From NCBI GenBank assembly GCA_964473465.1, contig CAYYPE010000008.1, forward strand, positions 76,836 through 140,835: DNA of 64,000 nucleotides. Reading direction: 5' to 3'. The position numbers and the translations under genes are program-made. The stretch is from CALHRB01 sp964473465. Its GTDB lineage: Bacteria > Bacteroidota > Ignavibacteria > Kapaibacteriales > UBA2268. Shown here one piece after another: positions 52,130 through 61,703 of this stretch; position 1 is the stretch's first letter, and each line of letters begins with the position of its first letter. The notes beneath the pieces were generated by a model. The model had not been told where the DNA came from. It was given only the letters and a program-made list of their open reading frames with translations, and did no database searches.

Positions 52130-54424
52130 TTATTGAGCCAGATGAGGCCATTTTTTTCCATATTCCATCAATTCGTATTGGAGAAGATTTTTAATTTTTT
52201 TATCCCGAACGCCGTAAAGTTTGAAGGAATGAACTAAAATCGGTGTTTCTCTATGTGAAGTCAGGTAGATGAATCCATACTCTGCCTCTTTGGGTTTGCC
52301 TCTTATAATTTCAGAAACGTAAACTTTTCTGTTATCTTCCAAAATGAAAGGGGTTATTGTAAAATTTATTGGATTAGAATTTTTGTCATACCAGTTTATC
52401 TGAAATCTTCCCTCGACCTCATCCTCTGGATTAACCTTTTCAGCTTCAATAAGAATTCTGAAGGCATCGAAATTAGACTCAATACGAACAGCTTTGTTGT
52501 CGGTCGGTTTAACTTTTATTGGCTTATCGAAAACTTCCCCAATAATGAAAACAGTATCAGTCTGGCTTGCGGGTTTGACCCTGTAAAGATAGTGAGTTTT
52601 GGATTCCCTGACTAACTGAAGTGTATCCCTTATTCTTTGATTACTCAAAGAAAAATACTGCTCATAATTAAAGGGAAAATTTTTACTTACTAAATAATAA
52701 TCAAAGCAAGAAAGTAGTTCAATCGGGGAAAACTCTCCCTTTTCCATTTTTGTTAGTAAATACTGATTGAACCAATCCAGAGTATAAAAATAACCCTTGA
52801 AATCACCTCTCAGATAATCATTATTTGAGAGGACATAAACGGCTTTGCGATTTATATAATCAAGCACTGACTGATTATCAGTTATACAAAGTCTTGAATC
52901 AGGAATTAGCATTTCTTCCCTGAACATAAAACTTTTATCTGTGCTAACAAGATATTTAAAATTTGGTGCAATAAGAACCAGAGCTGCCAGATAGACTAAA
53001 ACAGTTTTTAGAACATTGAATTTAATATATTTAAATAAAAAATATAAAACAAGACATGATGGCAAAATTGCGAGAATCAGAGAACCAAGCATATAACGTA
53101 AATTCGAACTCAGAAAAATGGACAATTGATAAGATAAAATGACCATTAGAAATATAAATATTGATTCCTTTTTTCTATTAAAAATTAAAGTCAGAGGAAA
53201 ACCTAAAATAAAGAGTAAATAATATCCAAGAGCTCCGTTGTCAATTTCCATATTTTTTGAAGTATTGAATACAATCGAAAATATTGATTGAGGCGAAAGA
53301 CTCAAGGGATTTGCATCAAATGGGTCGTAAAATTTTGTTAAATCGAAATAAGGACTTTGAAAATATTCATTCATAAAGGGAAATAAAGGATTCCCTGTTT
53401 TATACCAGATTATTAATATTATCGGCACAAAAGGAAGGCAGAACAGTAAAATAGATAATGCTGAGATTTTCAATGATTGGATGAAATTGATTTCCTTTTT
53501 TATTAATGATTGCACTACAAAAAATATTAAAAGAAATGCAATAGGAACAACAAAGAAAGCTGCCTGCTGTTTTGCAAACATTGCCGTTCCAAGTATAAAA
53601 CTATATATTAAAGCGCCTTGCAGGATGAGCTTATTCTTCAAATAAATCAATCCCATAATTGCGGACAATACAAAATATACTGCAAATACATCAACATAAA
53701 GTGTTGTTGAAAGATGATATATCAATGGAGTCGAGAAATAAACAAGAACAATCAGATTTATGAAAAGACTGTTATTTTCGATTTTTGTTCCAAGCCTCAA
53801 AATCATTAACAAGATGAGGAAGGAAATCAGCATTGCAAAAAGGGCAAGAGCTTTTGTGCCTCCCAGAGCCATCAAATAGAGATAGAACATCTGTGGCAAT
53901 ATAGCATAATTACCAAAACCAACCTGTTCAATTACGTTATAATCATAATGAGTATGCTGGAGAATTTTCAACGGAAGTGCTATATGATAAGCTAATGAAT
54001 CAGCTGCAAATATCGGGTAGGAGGTTGGAATAATATAAAATAAAAGAAAAACATAAAGCAATGGAAAAAGAACTCTGTTTTTACGGTTTATTAATACAAT
54101 TTGATTTTTCAATATTTTGAAATCACTCCACCAATATTTAAATCTTATAATAATCACCGAGAGTGAAATAATCAGATAAAGTGATTTATAACTGAAATTA
54201 TTAAATGTAGTTAGCCAAACAAAAAAGCCGATTATTCCGAAACCTATTGCCAATCTGATAAAAACTGCATCAATAAATTTCAAACTAATCCTGAAAAATG
54301 TTCCTATTGAATAAGCGGTCAGAAATAATAATACGACTATAAGAAAATCTAAAGCTATATTAAAATAAAAAGCTTCGATAGTTATTAATGTTATATAAAT
54401 AATCGGTAATATTATTTTTTTCAT
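52130..54424 (-). CDS. Polytopic membrane protein, GT-C glycosyltransferase-like
   Basis: 764 residues from ATG 54424 (a GTG three codons earlier is in frame). About 11-13 membrane helices fill residues 1-480. The first long extracytoplasmic loop contains SYPIFAADSLAYHIALPLKI, with the acidic residue and His found in this position in PMT/ArnT-like GT-C enzymes. Residues 490-764 form a soluble domain ending in a beta-sandwich-like part. It would move a lipid-linked sugar outside the membrane, which is inferred from fold pattern only. First gene of the glycan operon. Confidence 0.75.
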   Translation of the reverse strand: MKKIILPIIYITLITIEAFYFNIALDFLIVVLLFLTAYSIGTFFRISLKFIDAVFIRLAIGFGIIGFFVWLTTFNNFSYKSLYLIISLSVIIIRFKYWWSDFKILKNQIVLINRKNRVLFPLLYVFLLFYIIPTSYPIFAADSLAYHIALPLKILQHTHYDYNVIEQVGFGNYAILPQMFYLYLMALGGTKALALFAMLISFLILLMILRLGTKIENNSLFINLIVLVYFSTPLIYHLSTTLYVDVFAVYFVLSAIMGLIYLKNKLILQGALIYSFILGTAMFAKQQAAFFVVPIAFLLIFFVVQSLIKKEINFIQSLKISALSILLFCLPFVPIILIIWYKTGNPLFPFMNEYFQSPYFDLTKFYDPFDANPLSLSPQSIFSIVFNTSKNMEIDNGALGYYLLFILGFPLTLIFNRKKESIFIFLMVILSYQLSIFLSSNLRYMLGSLILAILPSCLVLYFLFKYIKFNVLKTVLVYLAALVLIAPNFKYLVSTDKSFMFREEMLIPDSRLCITDNQSVLDYINRKAVYVLSNNDYLRGDFKGYFYTLDWFNQYLLTKMEKGEFSPIELLSCFDYYLVSKNFPFNYEQYFSLSNQRIRDTLQLVRESKTHYLYRVKPASQTDTVFIIGEVFDKPIKVKPTDNKAVRIESNFDAFRILIEAEKVNPEDEVEGRFQINWYDKNSNPINFTITPFILEDNRKVYVSEIIRGKPKEAEYGFIYLTSHRETPILVHSFKLYGVRDKKIKNLLQYELMEYGKKWPHLAQ

Positions 54425-54551
54425 AAGATTCACTTTTTCGATTTTAATTTCGGATAATTTAAAAACAAATTGAAAAAATAAAAAAAATTCAAACAGGAAA
54501 TATCAAAATTAAGAAAAACATATTATAATTTTGATTAGTGTATATTAAAAA

Positions 54552-54582
54552 AAAGTGGCTGTCCTTTTGAGACAGCCACTTT
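54552..54582 (-). terminator. Rho-independent terminator of groEL, GGCTGTCTCAAAA family
   Basis: Perfect 12-bp stem AAAGTGGCTGTC (54552-54563) / GACAGCCACTTT (54571-54582) with a 7-base loop. On the minus strand it is followed by TTTTTAATA. It lies 23 bases after the groEL stop and shares its core with terminators at 18740 and 28539. Confidence 0.93.
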
Positions 54583-54604
54583 ATATTTGAATTGAAGTTT
54601 AATA

Positions 54605-56236
54605 TTAATACATATCACCCATTCCACCGCCCGGAGGCATCATAGGAGCTTTTTCTTTTTCGGGTTTTTCAACAATTGCTGCTTCGGTTGTCAATAGCAA
54701 ACCGGCAACAGATGAAGCATTTTCAAGAGCTACTCTTGTTACTTTTGTCGGGTCAATTACACCTGCTTCGAATAGGTCTTCGTAAGTATCAGTAGCAGCA
54801 TTGAAACCAAAAGCACCATTACCTTCTTTGATTTTATTAACCACAACAGAAGGTTCGTGACCGGCATTGGCAACAATCTGTCTGATGGGTTCTTCGATGG
54901 CTCTACGGACGATTTCAATACCAACTTTCTGATCTTCATTTTCGGGTTTTAAGTTGCTGAGAGTGCCAACTGTTCGAAGATATGCAACACCGCCACCGGG
55001 AACGATACCTTCCTCAACAGCAGCTCTTGTAGCATGCAATGCATCTTCGACTCTTGCTTTTTTCTCTTTCATTTCGATTTCAGTTGCAGCACCAATTTTA
55101 AGGACGGCAACACCACCGCTGAGTTTTGCAAGTCTTTCCTGAAGTTTTTCTTTGTCGTATTCACTTGTAGTTTTTTCAATCTGGACTTTTATTTCATTAA
55201 TTCTTTTCTTTATATCTTCACTTTTGCCTGAGCCTTCAACAATAGTAGTATTATCTTTGTCAATAACAATTTTCTTAGCGTTACCGAGATAAGCAAGAGT
55301 TGCATTTTCGAGCTTGAAGCCTTTTTCCTCGCTGATAACGGTTCCGCCTGTCAAAATAGCTATATCTTCGAGCATTGCCTTTCTTCTATCGCCGAAACCG
55401 GGAGCTTTGACAGCGGCAACTTTTAGAGTTCCACGGAGTTTGTTAACAACAAGAGTTGCCAGAGCTTCGCCTTCAAGGTCTTCAGCAATAATTAGAAGTG
55501 CCCTGCCGGCTTGTGAAGTTTTTTCAAGAATTGGCAGGAGGTCTTTTATTGCAGATATTTTCTTGTCGTGAATTAAGATATATGGATTTTCAAGAACTGC
55601 CTCCATAGAATCGGCATCTGTAACGAAATAAGGTGAGAGGTAACCTCTATCGAATTGCATACCTTCAACAACTTCCATTGATGTTTCGGTTCCTTTAGCT
55701 TCTTCGACAGTGATGACGCCATCTTTACCGACTTTATCCATTGCTTCTGCAATCAGGTCACCGATAGTTCTGTCATTATTAGCCGAAATGGCACCAACCT
55801 GAGCGATTTCTTTCTTTCCTTCGACATCACGGCTGATTTTTTTAAGTTCTTCAGTTATAGCACTAACTGCCATATCTATTCCACGTTTCAAATCCATTGG
55901 ATTAGCACCGGCAGTAACATTTTTCAATCCTTCTCTGTAGATAGCCTGCGCAAGAACAGTTGCGGTTGTAGTTCCATCGCCAGCCACATCGCTTGTCTTC
56001 GATGCAACTTCTCTAACCATGTTTGCACCCATATTTTCAACTGGATCTTCGAGTTCAATTTCTTTAGCAACAGTAACACCATCTTTGGTTACAGTTGGTG
56101 GACCGAATTTTTTATCTATGATTACATTTCTTCCCTTTGGTCCTAATGTAACTTTAACAGCATCAGCTAATTTATCAACACCATTTTTCAATGTTGAGCG
56201 AGCTTCAAAATCATAAGTAATTATTTTTGCAGCCAT
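54605..56236 (-). CDS. groEL: Chaperonin GroEL
   Basis: 543 residues, the full-length 60-kDa chaperonin forming the double-ring folding chamber with GroES. Landmarks: KVTLGPKGRNVIIDKKFGPPTVTKDGVTVAKEIEL, the ATP-site GDGTTTATVLA, VEEGIVPGGGVAYLR and a GGM-type C-terminal tail (PPGGGMGDMY). Co-transcribed with groES, 29 bases apart, with GGAG before the ATG. Controlled through the CIRCE element upstream of groES. Confidence 0.99.
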   Translation of the reverse strand: MAAKIITYDFEARSTLKNGVDKLADAVKVTLGPKGRNVIIDKKFGPPTVTKDGVTVAKEIELEDPVENMGANMVREVASKTSDVAGDGTTTATVLAQAIYREGLKNVTAGANPMDLKRGIDMAVSAITEELKKISRDVEGKKEIAQVGAISANNDRTIGDLIAEAMDKVGKDGVITVEEAKGTETSMEVVEGMQFDRGYLSPYFVTDADSMEAVLENPYILIHDKKISAIKDLLPILEKTSQAGRALLIIAEDLEGEALATLVVNKLRGTLKVAAVKAPGFGDRRKAMLEDIAILTGGTVISEEKGFKLENATLAYLGNAKKIVIDKDNTTIVEGSGKSEDIKKRINEIKVQIEKTTSEYDKEKLQERLAKLSGGVAVLKIGAATEIEMKEKKARVEDALHATRAAVEEGIVPGGGVAYLRTVGTLSNLKPENEDQKVGIEIVRRAIEEPIRQIVANAGHEPSVVVNKIKEGNGAFGFNAATDTYEDLFEAGVIDPTKVTRVALENASSVAGLLLTTEAAIVEKPEKEKAPMMPPGGGMGDMY

Positions 56237-56265
56237 TGAATTTCTCCTTTCAATTGTTAGTAATA

Positions 56266-56553
56266 TTAGTTAATAATTGCAAATATGTCATTTTCACGCA
56301 TAATTAAATACTCTTCGCCATCTATTGTAACTTCGGTTCCGGAGTATTTGCCATAAAGGACTTTGTCTCCAACTTTGACCTGCATTTCAATAAGTTTTCC
56401 ATCGTCACCAACTTTGCCCTTACCAACAGCAACTACCTGACCTTGCATTGGTTTTTCTTTTGCTGTGTCTGGAATGATGATTCCGCCTTTTGTTACTTCT
56501 TCAGGCTGGGAGGGTTTAATTATAACCCTGTCGTGTAATGGAGTTAAGTTCAT
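56266..56553 (-). CDS. groES: Co-chaperonin GroES
   Basis: 95 residues, normal length. Contains LTPLHDRVIIKPSQPEEVTKGGIIIPDTAKEKPMQG with the mobile loop, followed by the roof and core strands VGDKVLYGKYSGTEV and EYLIMRENDIFAI. First gene of the groES-groEL operon, with AGGT before the ATG and the CIRCE/promoter about 50 bases upstream. Confidence 0.98.
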   Translation of the reverse strand: MNLTPLHDRVIIKPSQPEEVTKGGIIIPDTAKEKPMQGQVVAVGKGKVGDDGKLIEMQVKVGDKVLYGKYSGTEVTIDGEEYLIMRENDIFAIIN

Positions 56554-56596
56554 AATTTACCTCACTATAGATATTTAAACATAAAATTATTAAAAT

Positions 56597-56604
56597 CAAA
56601 ATTA
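56597..56604 (-). promoter_or_regulatory. Bacteroidota-type -7 box of groES-groEL
   Basis: On the minus strand TAATTTTG fits TAnnTTTG. It directly follows the CIRCE operator, so the repressor would cover the -33 region. Confidence 0.55.
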
Positions 56605-56631
56605 TTAGCACTCTTTTGTGATGAGTGCTAA
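56605..56631. promoter_or_regulatory. CIRCE operator (HrcA binding site)
   Basis: TTAGCACTC (56605-56613), nine bases, GAGTGCTAA (56623-56631): a perfect match to the CIRCE consensus including the spacer length. It predicts HrcA repression of groES-groEL with release on heat shock. hrcA itself is not in the window. Confidence 0.97.
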
Positions 56632-56777
56632 CATTTTGACGAAAAATTTTTTTTTTATTGTTTGATTTATTTTATTTTTTTAAAAAATTTTATAATGATT
56701 TGAAACAAAAAACGTTTTTTTGTGTTAATTTCATTTTTTAATAATATTTGATTAATTTTTTGTGAATTGGAGTGTTT

Positions 56778-59399
56778 ATGTTGTCTTTAAAACACCTTGT
56801 AACTTTTTTTGTTGTAATTTTCGTTTTTTTTTCTCATAATTTATACTCTCAGAGTCCGCCAACTTTGTTAACACCTGAAAACAATTCGACTTGTGTTCCT
56901 CTTAATTTTGAATTTACATGGACTGATGTTTCTGCTGCGTATAGAATTGAGATATCATTAAATTCTGATATGTCTAATCCTTTCATCAGCGATGTAACAG
57001 GAAGTGAAACTAAATATACAGCATCTTTTACAAATTATAATACAACTTACTATTGGCAGGTTACTGCTGTATATCCCGGTGTTCCGCCAACGGAAAGGCC
57101 ATCGGCAATCTGGACATTCAGGACAAAACCCTTTCCTCCATCGTTAAGTTCACCAAATAATAATCAACAGTGTTTGACAAAAAAAGTAAACTTTACTTGG
57201 GGCTCCGTAAGTGGTGCTACAAAATATAAATTACAAGTATCAACAAGCTCTGATTTTTCAACAACTGTATATGATCAGGATACTATCACCCAGCTAAATG
57301 CAAGTGTGGTTGTCCCGAATTATAACACAGTATATTACTGGCGGGTCAGGGGAAATGAACCCTGCGAAACAGATTATTCACAAGTAAGATCATTTTCTAC
57401 ATCCAAGCAGCCTCCAACGCTTGTTTCGCCAAATGATGGTGCATCCTTTGTGGCATTGAGAGCGGGTCTAAGTTGGTCTATTAGTGACAATCCTGAAGGT
57501 TTTGCTTTACAGGTTGCTCTTGATTCATTGTTTACAACGATTATTTCTGATCAATATACCACAAACACATTTGATTCTGTAAATCTCGGCTCATCAAACA
57601 CAACATACTGGTGGAGGGTTAAGGCTATTTATTCAGACTGTGAGACTGAATATTCTAATATATGGAAATTTATTACTCTTTATAATGGACCTTCTCTGAA
57701 ACACCCTGCAAATGATACAAGCTGTGCTCCTCTCAATTTGAATCTTGTCTGGGATGCTGTTGAGGGAGCTTCTGCCTATCGTGTTCGGGTATCTGAAAAT
57801 GAAGATATGTCCTCTCCAATCATTAATAAACATCCCGTTAATGCTACCAATACACTTGTAACGCTTCCTAAGGGTTTGACAAAATATTACTGGACCGTTA
57901 GGGCAGAAGATAATAATAACACAGGTGCTTGGTCGGATACACTTTCATTTACGACAAATGTCGAAATTGCTCAAAAACTATATCCACCAAATGGAACAGA
58001 GAAACTCCCTGTATCAATTACTTTAAAATGGCAAAAATTAGCTCAGGGAACTAATTATCTGATTCAGGTTGCAAAAGATCCCGATTTTAAAAATCCTGAG
58101 ATTGATAAAAGGATACAAGATGCAGATACTTTAAATATTAAATTGAAGCAATTCTTTGCTACATATTACTGGAGAATCTCAACTCAATATCTAACATGTA
58201 AAAATCCATGGTCTGATGTATGGACTTTTAATACTGTTATTCTGCCACCAAATCTAACTTATCCAGTGAATAACAGTTCGAAATTGCCAACTAATATAAC
58301 CTTTACATGGGAAAAACCAGAAGGTGCAACATCATATAATTTTCAACTATCAACTGATCCAAACTTTGGCACGCTTGTTCATGGTCGAAATGGACTTCCT
58401 TTGAATGAGATTAATGTTCAGGCAGACAAACTAACACCGAGTTCAACTTTTTACTGGCGTGTCAGTGCTGCAAATGCTGAAGGAACAAGCGACTGGTCTC
58501 AGACTTATAAATTCACAACTGGAGCTAAAGCTTTGAACCAACCAACGTTAATTTCTCCGAAGAACCTTTCGACAAATTTGTCTTACGATGTGTTGCTTGA
58601 ATGGTCAGAGGTTGAAACTGCTACCCAATATCATCTTCAGCTTGCTGATAATCCTCAGTTTAATAAACCAATAGTTAATATTGACAATATTCCAACAAAT
58701 TCTTATGAAGTAATTGATTTGAAGAGTTCAACCGAATACTTCTGGAGAGTCTTAGCATCTAATGACAGCAGTCAAAGCTTCTGGTCCGAAGTCTGGAGAT
58801 TCACAACTGTCGCTGAAGCACCGTCAGAACCTGTTTCGAAGCTTAAGCCCGAAGAAAATGCAATAGATGTTCCTGTTGATTTATCATTTACTTGGCTTCC
58901 ATTGAACAGGGCAATAAACTATGAATTTCAACTATCAACTTCACCTAATTTTCTGATAGGCGATCTAATAATTCATGATTCCACATTAACAGCAACATCA
59001 AGATATGTTAAGGGACTTCAAAATTCTAAAACATATTACTGGAGAGTCTTGGGCAAGAATGAAGGTGGCAAAGGACCATGGTCTGACTTCTGGAAATTTA
59101 CCACAGCAGGCATAAATTCCGCCGATGATACCCATAATGATTTATTTGAGCTTAGAATTAATCCAAATCCAGCAACAAATAGAGCTGTAATAGAGTTTTA
59201 TTCACCAGAAACTTCGAGTTTAGAATTGGGTATTTATGACATTATGGGCAGGAAATTAAATAATCTCGCTCAAGGATTTTATCTATCTGGTTCAAACCAG
59301 TTCGAGATTTCAACGGATATGCTTGAAAGTGGAATATACTTTATTGAAATATCCAATAAAAAATTCACAGCAAGAGAAAAATTATATATTATTAAATAA
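56778..59399 (+). CDS. T9SS-exported protein with eight fibronectin type III-like repeats
   Basis: 873 residues from ATG 56778, preceded by GGAG; a GTG two codons earlier is possible. The signal peptide (LVTFFVVIFVFFSHNLYSQ) is followed by eight repeats of about 95-100 residues. Each has a P-x-L-x-x-P-x-N start, a T/L-x-W strand, Y-x-(L/I/F)-Q-(V/L)-(S/A) and a YYWRV strand. A T9SS sorting domain follows (INPNPATNRAVIEF ... EKLYIIK). The repeats suggest an adhesive or structural cell-surface protein; no catalytic domain is seen. Preceded by a long AT-rich leader after groES. Confidence 0.88.
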   Translation: MLSLKHLVTFFVVIFVFFSHNLYSQSPPTLLTPENNSTCVPLNFEFTWTDVSAAYRIEISLNSDMSNPFISDVTGSETKYTASFTNYNTTYYWQVTAVYPGVPPTERPSAIWTFRTKPFPPSLSSPNNNQQCLTKKVNFTWGSVSGATKYKLQVSTSSDFSTTVYDQDTITQLNASVVVPNYNTVYYWRVRGNEPCETDYSQVRSFSTSKQPPTLVSPNDGASFVALRAGLSWSISDNPEGFALQVALDSLFTTIISDQYTTNTFDSVNLGSSNTTYWWRVKAIYSDCETEYSNIWKFITLYNGPSLKHPANDTSCAPLNLNLVWDAVEGASAYRVRVSENEDMSSPIINKHPVNATNTLVTLPKGLTKYYWTVRAEDNNNTGAWSDTLSFTTNVEIAQKLYPPNGTEKLPVSITLKWQKLAQGTNYLIQVAKDPDFKNPEIDKRIQDADTLNIKLKQFFATYYWRISTQYLTCKNPWSDVWTFNTVILPPNLTYPVNNSSKLPTNITFTWEKPEGATSYNFQLSTDPNFGTLVHGRNGLPLNEINVQADKLTPSSTFYWRVSAANAEGTSDWSQTYKFTTGAKALNQPTLISPKNLSTNLSYDVLLEWSEVETATQYHLQLADNPQFNKPIVNIDNIPTNSYEVIDLKSSTEYFWRVLASNDSSQSFWSEVWRFTTVAEAPSEPVSKLKPEENAIDVPVDLSFTWLPLNRAINYEFQLSTSPNFLIGDLIIHDSTLTATSRYVKGLQNSKTYYWRVLGKNEGGKGPWSDFWKFTTAGINSADDTHNDLFELRINPNPATNRAVIEFYSPETSSLELGIYDIMGRKLNNLAQGFYLSGSNQFEISTDMLESGIYFIEISNKKFTAREKLYIIK

Positions 59400-59427
59400 A
59401 AAATTCTAATTATTTTTTAAAATCTAT

Positions 59428-59451
59428 AAGGGGGCAACTGCCCCCTTTTTT
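59428..59451 (+). terminator. Rho-independent terminator
   Basis: AAGGGGGC (59428-59435) / GCCCCCTT (59440-59447), loop AACT, followed by T-run. It lies 28 bases after the stop of the FN3-repeat gene. Unusually GC-rich for this window. Confidence 0.92.
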
Positions 59452-59511
59452 GTAACATTTTATTTATAATTGAATTATTATTAATGATAATTATATAAAC
59501 ATGAGGTTCCA

Positions 59512-60588
59512 ATGAAAATAATAATTTACTGTTTAATTATATTTCTTTCTTATGTTTCCCTGCAATCAAATCCTGTTATAATTGACCACAACTGCGTGCA
59601 GAAATTCGAAACAATTCCTGACAATATTCTTACTACTCTTGCAAAAATGAGGGTTATGTTTCGGCATGCCTCTGTTGGAACGACAATCAACAATGCTCTG
59701 GATTGCCTGCAAGGAACAAGAAATAATCCCGCAGAATGTAAGATTTATCCACAATATAAATATGACAGGCGAAATTTTATATGTCAACTACGTGGAAATT
59801 CTGGTTGGTATGGCAAAGTTGATGATTTCGTTACAGAGGTGGAAAAACAATTTAATCAGTTTGATGTATTCTCTTTTAAATATTGTTATCTTGATGGATT
59901 GGATGGACTTCAGGAACCCTGCGGTAAGGATGATAAAGAGGTGAAGAAAGCATGGGATTACTTACGAGAAAAGATGGAATTTTTAGAGCAAAAATATCCC
60001 TTTAAAATTTTTGTCTGGTGGACTATTCCTTTAACTCAGATAGGACAACTTTGCACTGATACTTTAAATAATCTAATTAGGCAATATGTCAAAACAAATG
60101 ATAAGATATTATTTGATATTGCTGATATTCAATGCCATGACGAACTGGGAAATTATCAGGTTAATTCCAATGGATGGGAAATAGCTTATAAACCTTTTTG
60201 CGGAGAACAGCAACCCGGAGCTCAGGCATGTCATCCAAACTGGACGGGATCACTAAGAATTGCAAAAGCTTTCTGGTGGATGATTTATCAACTTAACAGT
60301 ATCCAACTCGGAATTGAAGAGCAACCCATTTCTCAGGATGAACTGTCTATACTTTTTCAATCAGAAGAGAGAATAAATCTAAGATTGAATCACAACAAAA
60401 TTATAGCTAATGAAATGACAATTTATAATTCTTTTGGGAATGTAATCAAAACATATTCAGCCGATCAATTAAATACAGATATTATTGATATTGATTTAAA
60501 CGACTTTAATTTTATTAACGGTGTTTACTTTTTAAAACTAACCACCAATAAGGAGATAATTAGTAAGAAATTCATAGTTCTCAAATAA
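59512..60588 (+). CDS. T9SS-exported protein with SGNH-hydrolase-like domain
   Basis: 358 residues. The signal peptide is followed by a domain (about 25-265) beginning MRVMFRHASVGTTINNALDCLQ. This resembles the GHQSVGNNI-type start of a poorly studied SGNH/GDSL-like family. FKIFVWWTIPLT and CHPNWTGSLRIAKAFWWMIYQL are later conserved-looking blocks, with a possible His in the HPN of the last. Seven or more cysteines suggest disulfides. The C-terminal 80 residues end like a T9SS sorting domain (FINGVYFLKLTTNKEIISKKFIVLK). Enzyme activity is inferred and the substrate unknown. Confidence 0.65.
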   Translation: MKIIIYCLIIFLSYVSLQSNPVIIDHNCVQKFETIPDNILTTLAKMRVMFRHASVGTTINNALDCLQGTRNNPAECKIYPQYKYDRRNFICQLRGNSGWYGKVDDFVTEVEKQFNQFDVFSFKYCYLDGLDGLQEPCGKDDKEVKKAWDYLREKMEFLEQKYPFKIFVWWTIPLTQIGQLCTDTLNNLIRQYVKTNDKILFDIADIQCHDELGNYQVNSNGWEIAYKPFCGEQQPGAQACHPNWTGSLRIAKAFWWMIYQLNSIQLGIEEQPISQDELSILFQSEERINLRLNHNKIIANEMTIYNSFGNVIKTYSADQLNTDIIDIDLNDFNFINGVYFLKLTTNKEIISKKFIVLK

Positions 60589-60650
60589 TTTTATTTTTAG
60601 CTGCTTTTTGATTATCTTTCACTCTATTTCATTTTGAAAAATAGATATTT

Positions 60651-61565
60651 ATGAATAGAGTGATTTTTATATTAGTATTATGTTTTTGTTTGTTTTTAAC
60701 TCAAAATGGGGCTTTTTCTCTTGATGAAAATGAATTAAAAGAGTTCGAGGACTATGAATGTGTGATTAGGCTTATAAATGGAGATGTAATTACCGGCGTA
60801 ATTACAGACATATTCTCCTCAGAAAATGATAGGACAGGTATAAAAATACTTACTGAACTCGGAAAAGCAACAATTTATCTTAATCAAATTGCAGATATTC
60901 GACTCAAAGATGATTACTACCGGCATAGCCATAGGGTGTTTCTACTCCCTACAGCTAACCCGATAAAGAATAATCATTTCGTAGGCTCCTTTGAGTTACT
61001 TTTTTTATATTTTGGAGCAGGGATTTCTGATTTTTTTTCGCTAACTGCTGGGAGAACAATAGTCCCTCAGGTTACTTCCTCTCAACAAATTTCGCTCATC
61101 AATGCAAAATTTACTTTTCTTACTATAGAGTTCGATTCAATAGCCAGAATGGTAAATATTGCCATCGGCGGTAATTTAGGTTTTGCAAATCACAACAATA
61201 GATTTCAGCATCTTTATGTTGTTTCAACTGTAAAGTTATATAAAACAGAGCTGACGGGTTCGGTTTACTATAAGATTGGTAGTGATGATTTCAATTTTAT
61301 AAGCTACGGAAATAATCTGCAAGAACTCAAATATCCAAACGGATCATTTGGTTTAGGGCTTGGAATTGATACCGAAATACCGAGGATGAAAGGCTTTCAT
61401 TTCATCGGAGAACTTTGGAATATTGATGTTGAAAGACCGACAAATACGGCTATGATGCTTGGATTAAGGCTATGCAACACAAAAGTTTCTGCAGATTTTG
61501 GATTTGCTCTTTTCACTCAACCTTATATATTTCCTTTTGTTTCATTTGTCTGGACACCATTTTAG
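60651..61565 (+). CDS. Exported protein with small N-terminal beta domain and barrel-like C-terminus
   Basis: 304 residues. Signal peptide (VIFILVLCFCLFLTQNGAFS). Then a short LSm/SH3-like strand set, VIRLINGDVITGVITDI and KATIYLNQIADIRLKD (about 35-90). From about 95 on there are alternating strands with Gly/aromatic edges, ending FVSFVWTPF with a terminal Phe, compatible with an outer-membrane barrel. Comparable proteins are common in the phylum and uncharacterised. Confidence 0.6.
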   Translation: MNRVIFILVLCFCLFLTQNGAFSLDENELKEFEDYECVIRLINGDVITGVITDIFSSENDRTGIKILTELGKATIYLNQIADIRLKDDYYRHSHRVFLLPTANPIKNNHFVGSFELLFLYFGAGISDFFSLTAGRTIVPQVTSSQQISLINAKFTFLTIEFDSIARMVNIAIGGNLGFANHNNRFQHLYVVSTVKLYKTELTGSVYYKIGSDDFNFISYGNNLQELKYPNGSFGLGLGIDTEIPRMKGFHFIGELWNIDVERPTNTAMMLGLRLCNTKVSADFGFALFTQPYIFPFVSFVWTPF

Positions 61566-61703
61566 TAGAAGTTGCTTTTTATGAAAAACAAGCATTTTGG
61601 ATATTATAAATGTATTAATCTTAACATAATTTTTTTCTCTCCGTATAATTTGATAATTTTGAAAGTTTATATTTGGTCAATATTCTGAAAAATAGGTTAT
61701 ATA

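Noticed and set aside
56632..56777. A second CIRCE or heat-shock element for the FN3-repeat gene
   Set aside because: The single CIRCE lies between divergent genes but its adjacent -7 box faces groES. The FN3 gene start is about 150 bases away and nothing else in the gap resembles an operator.
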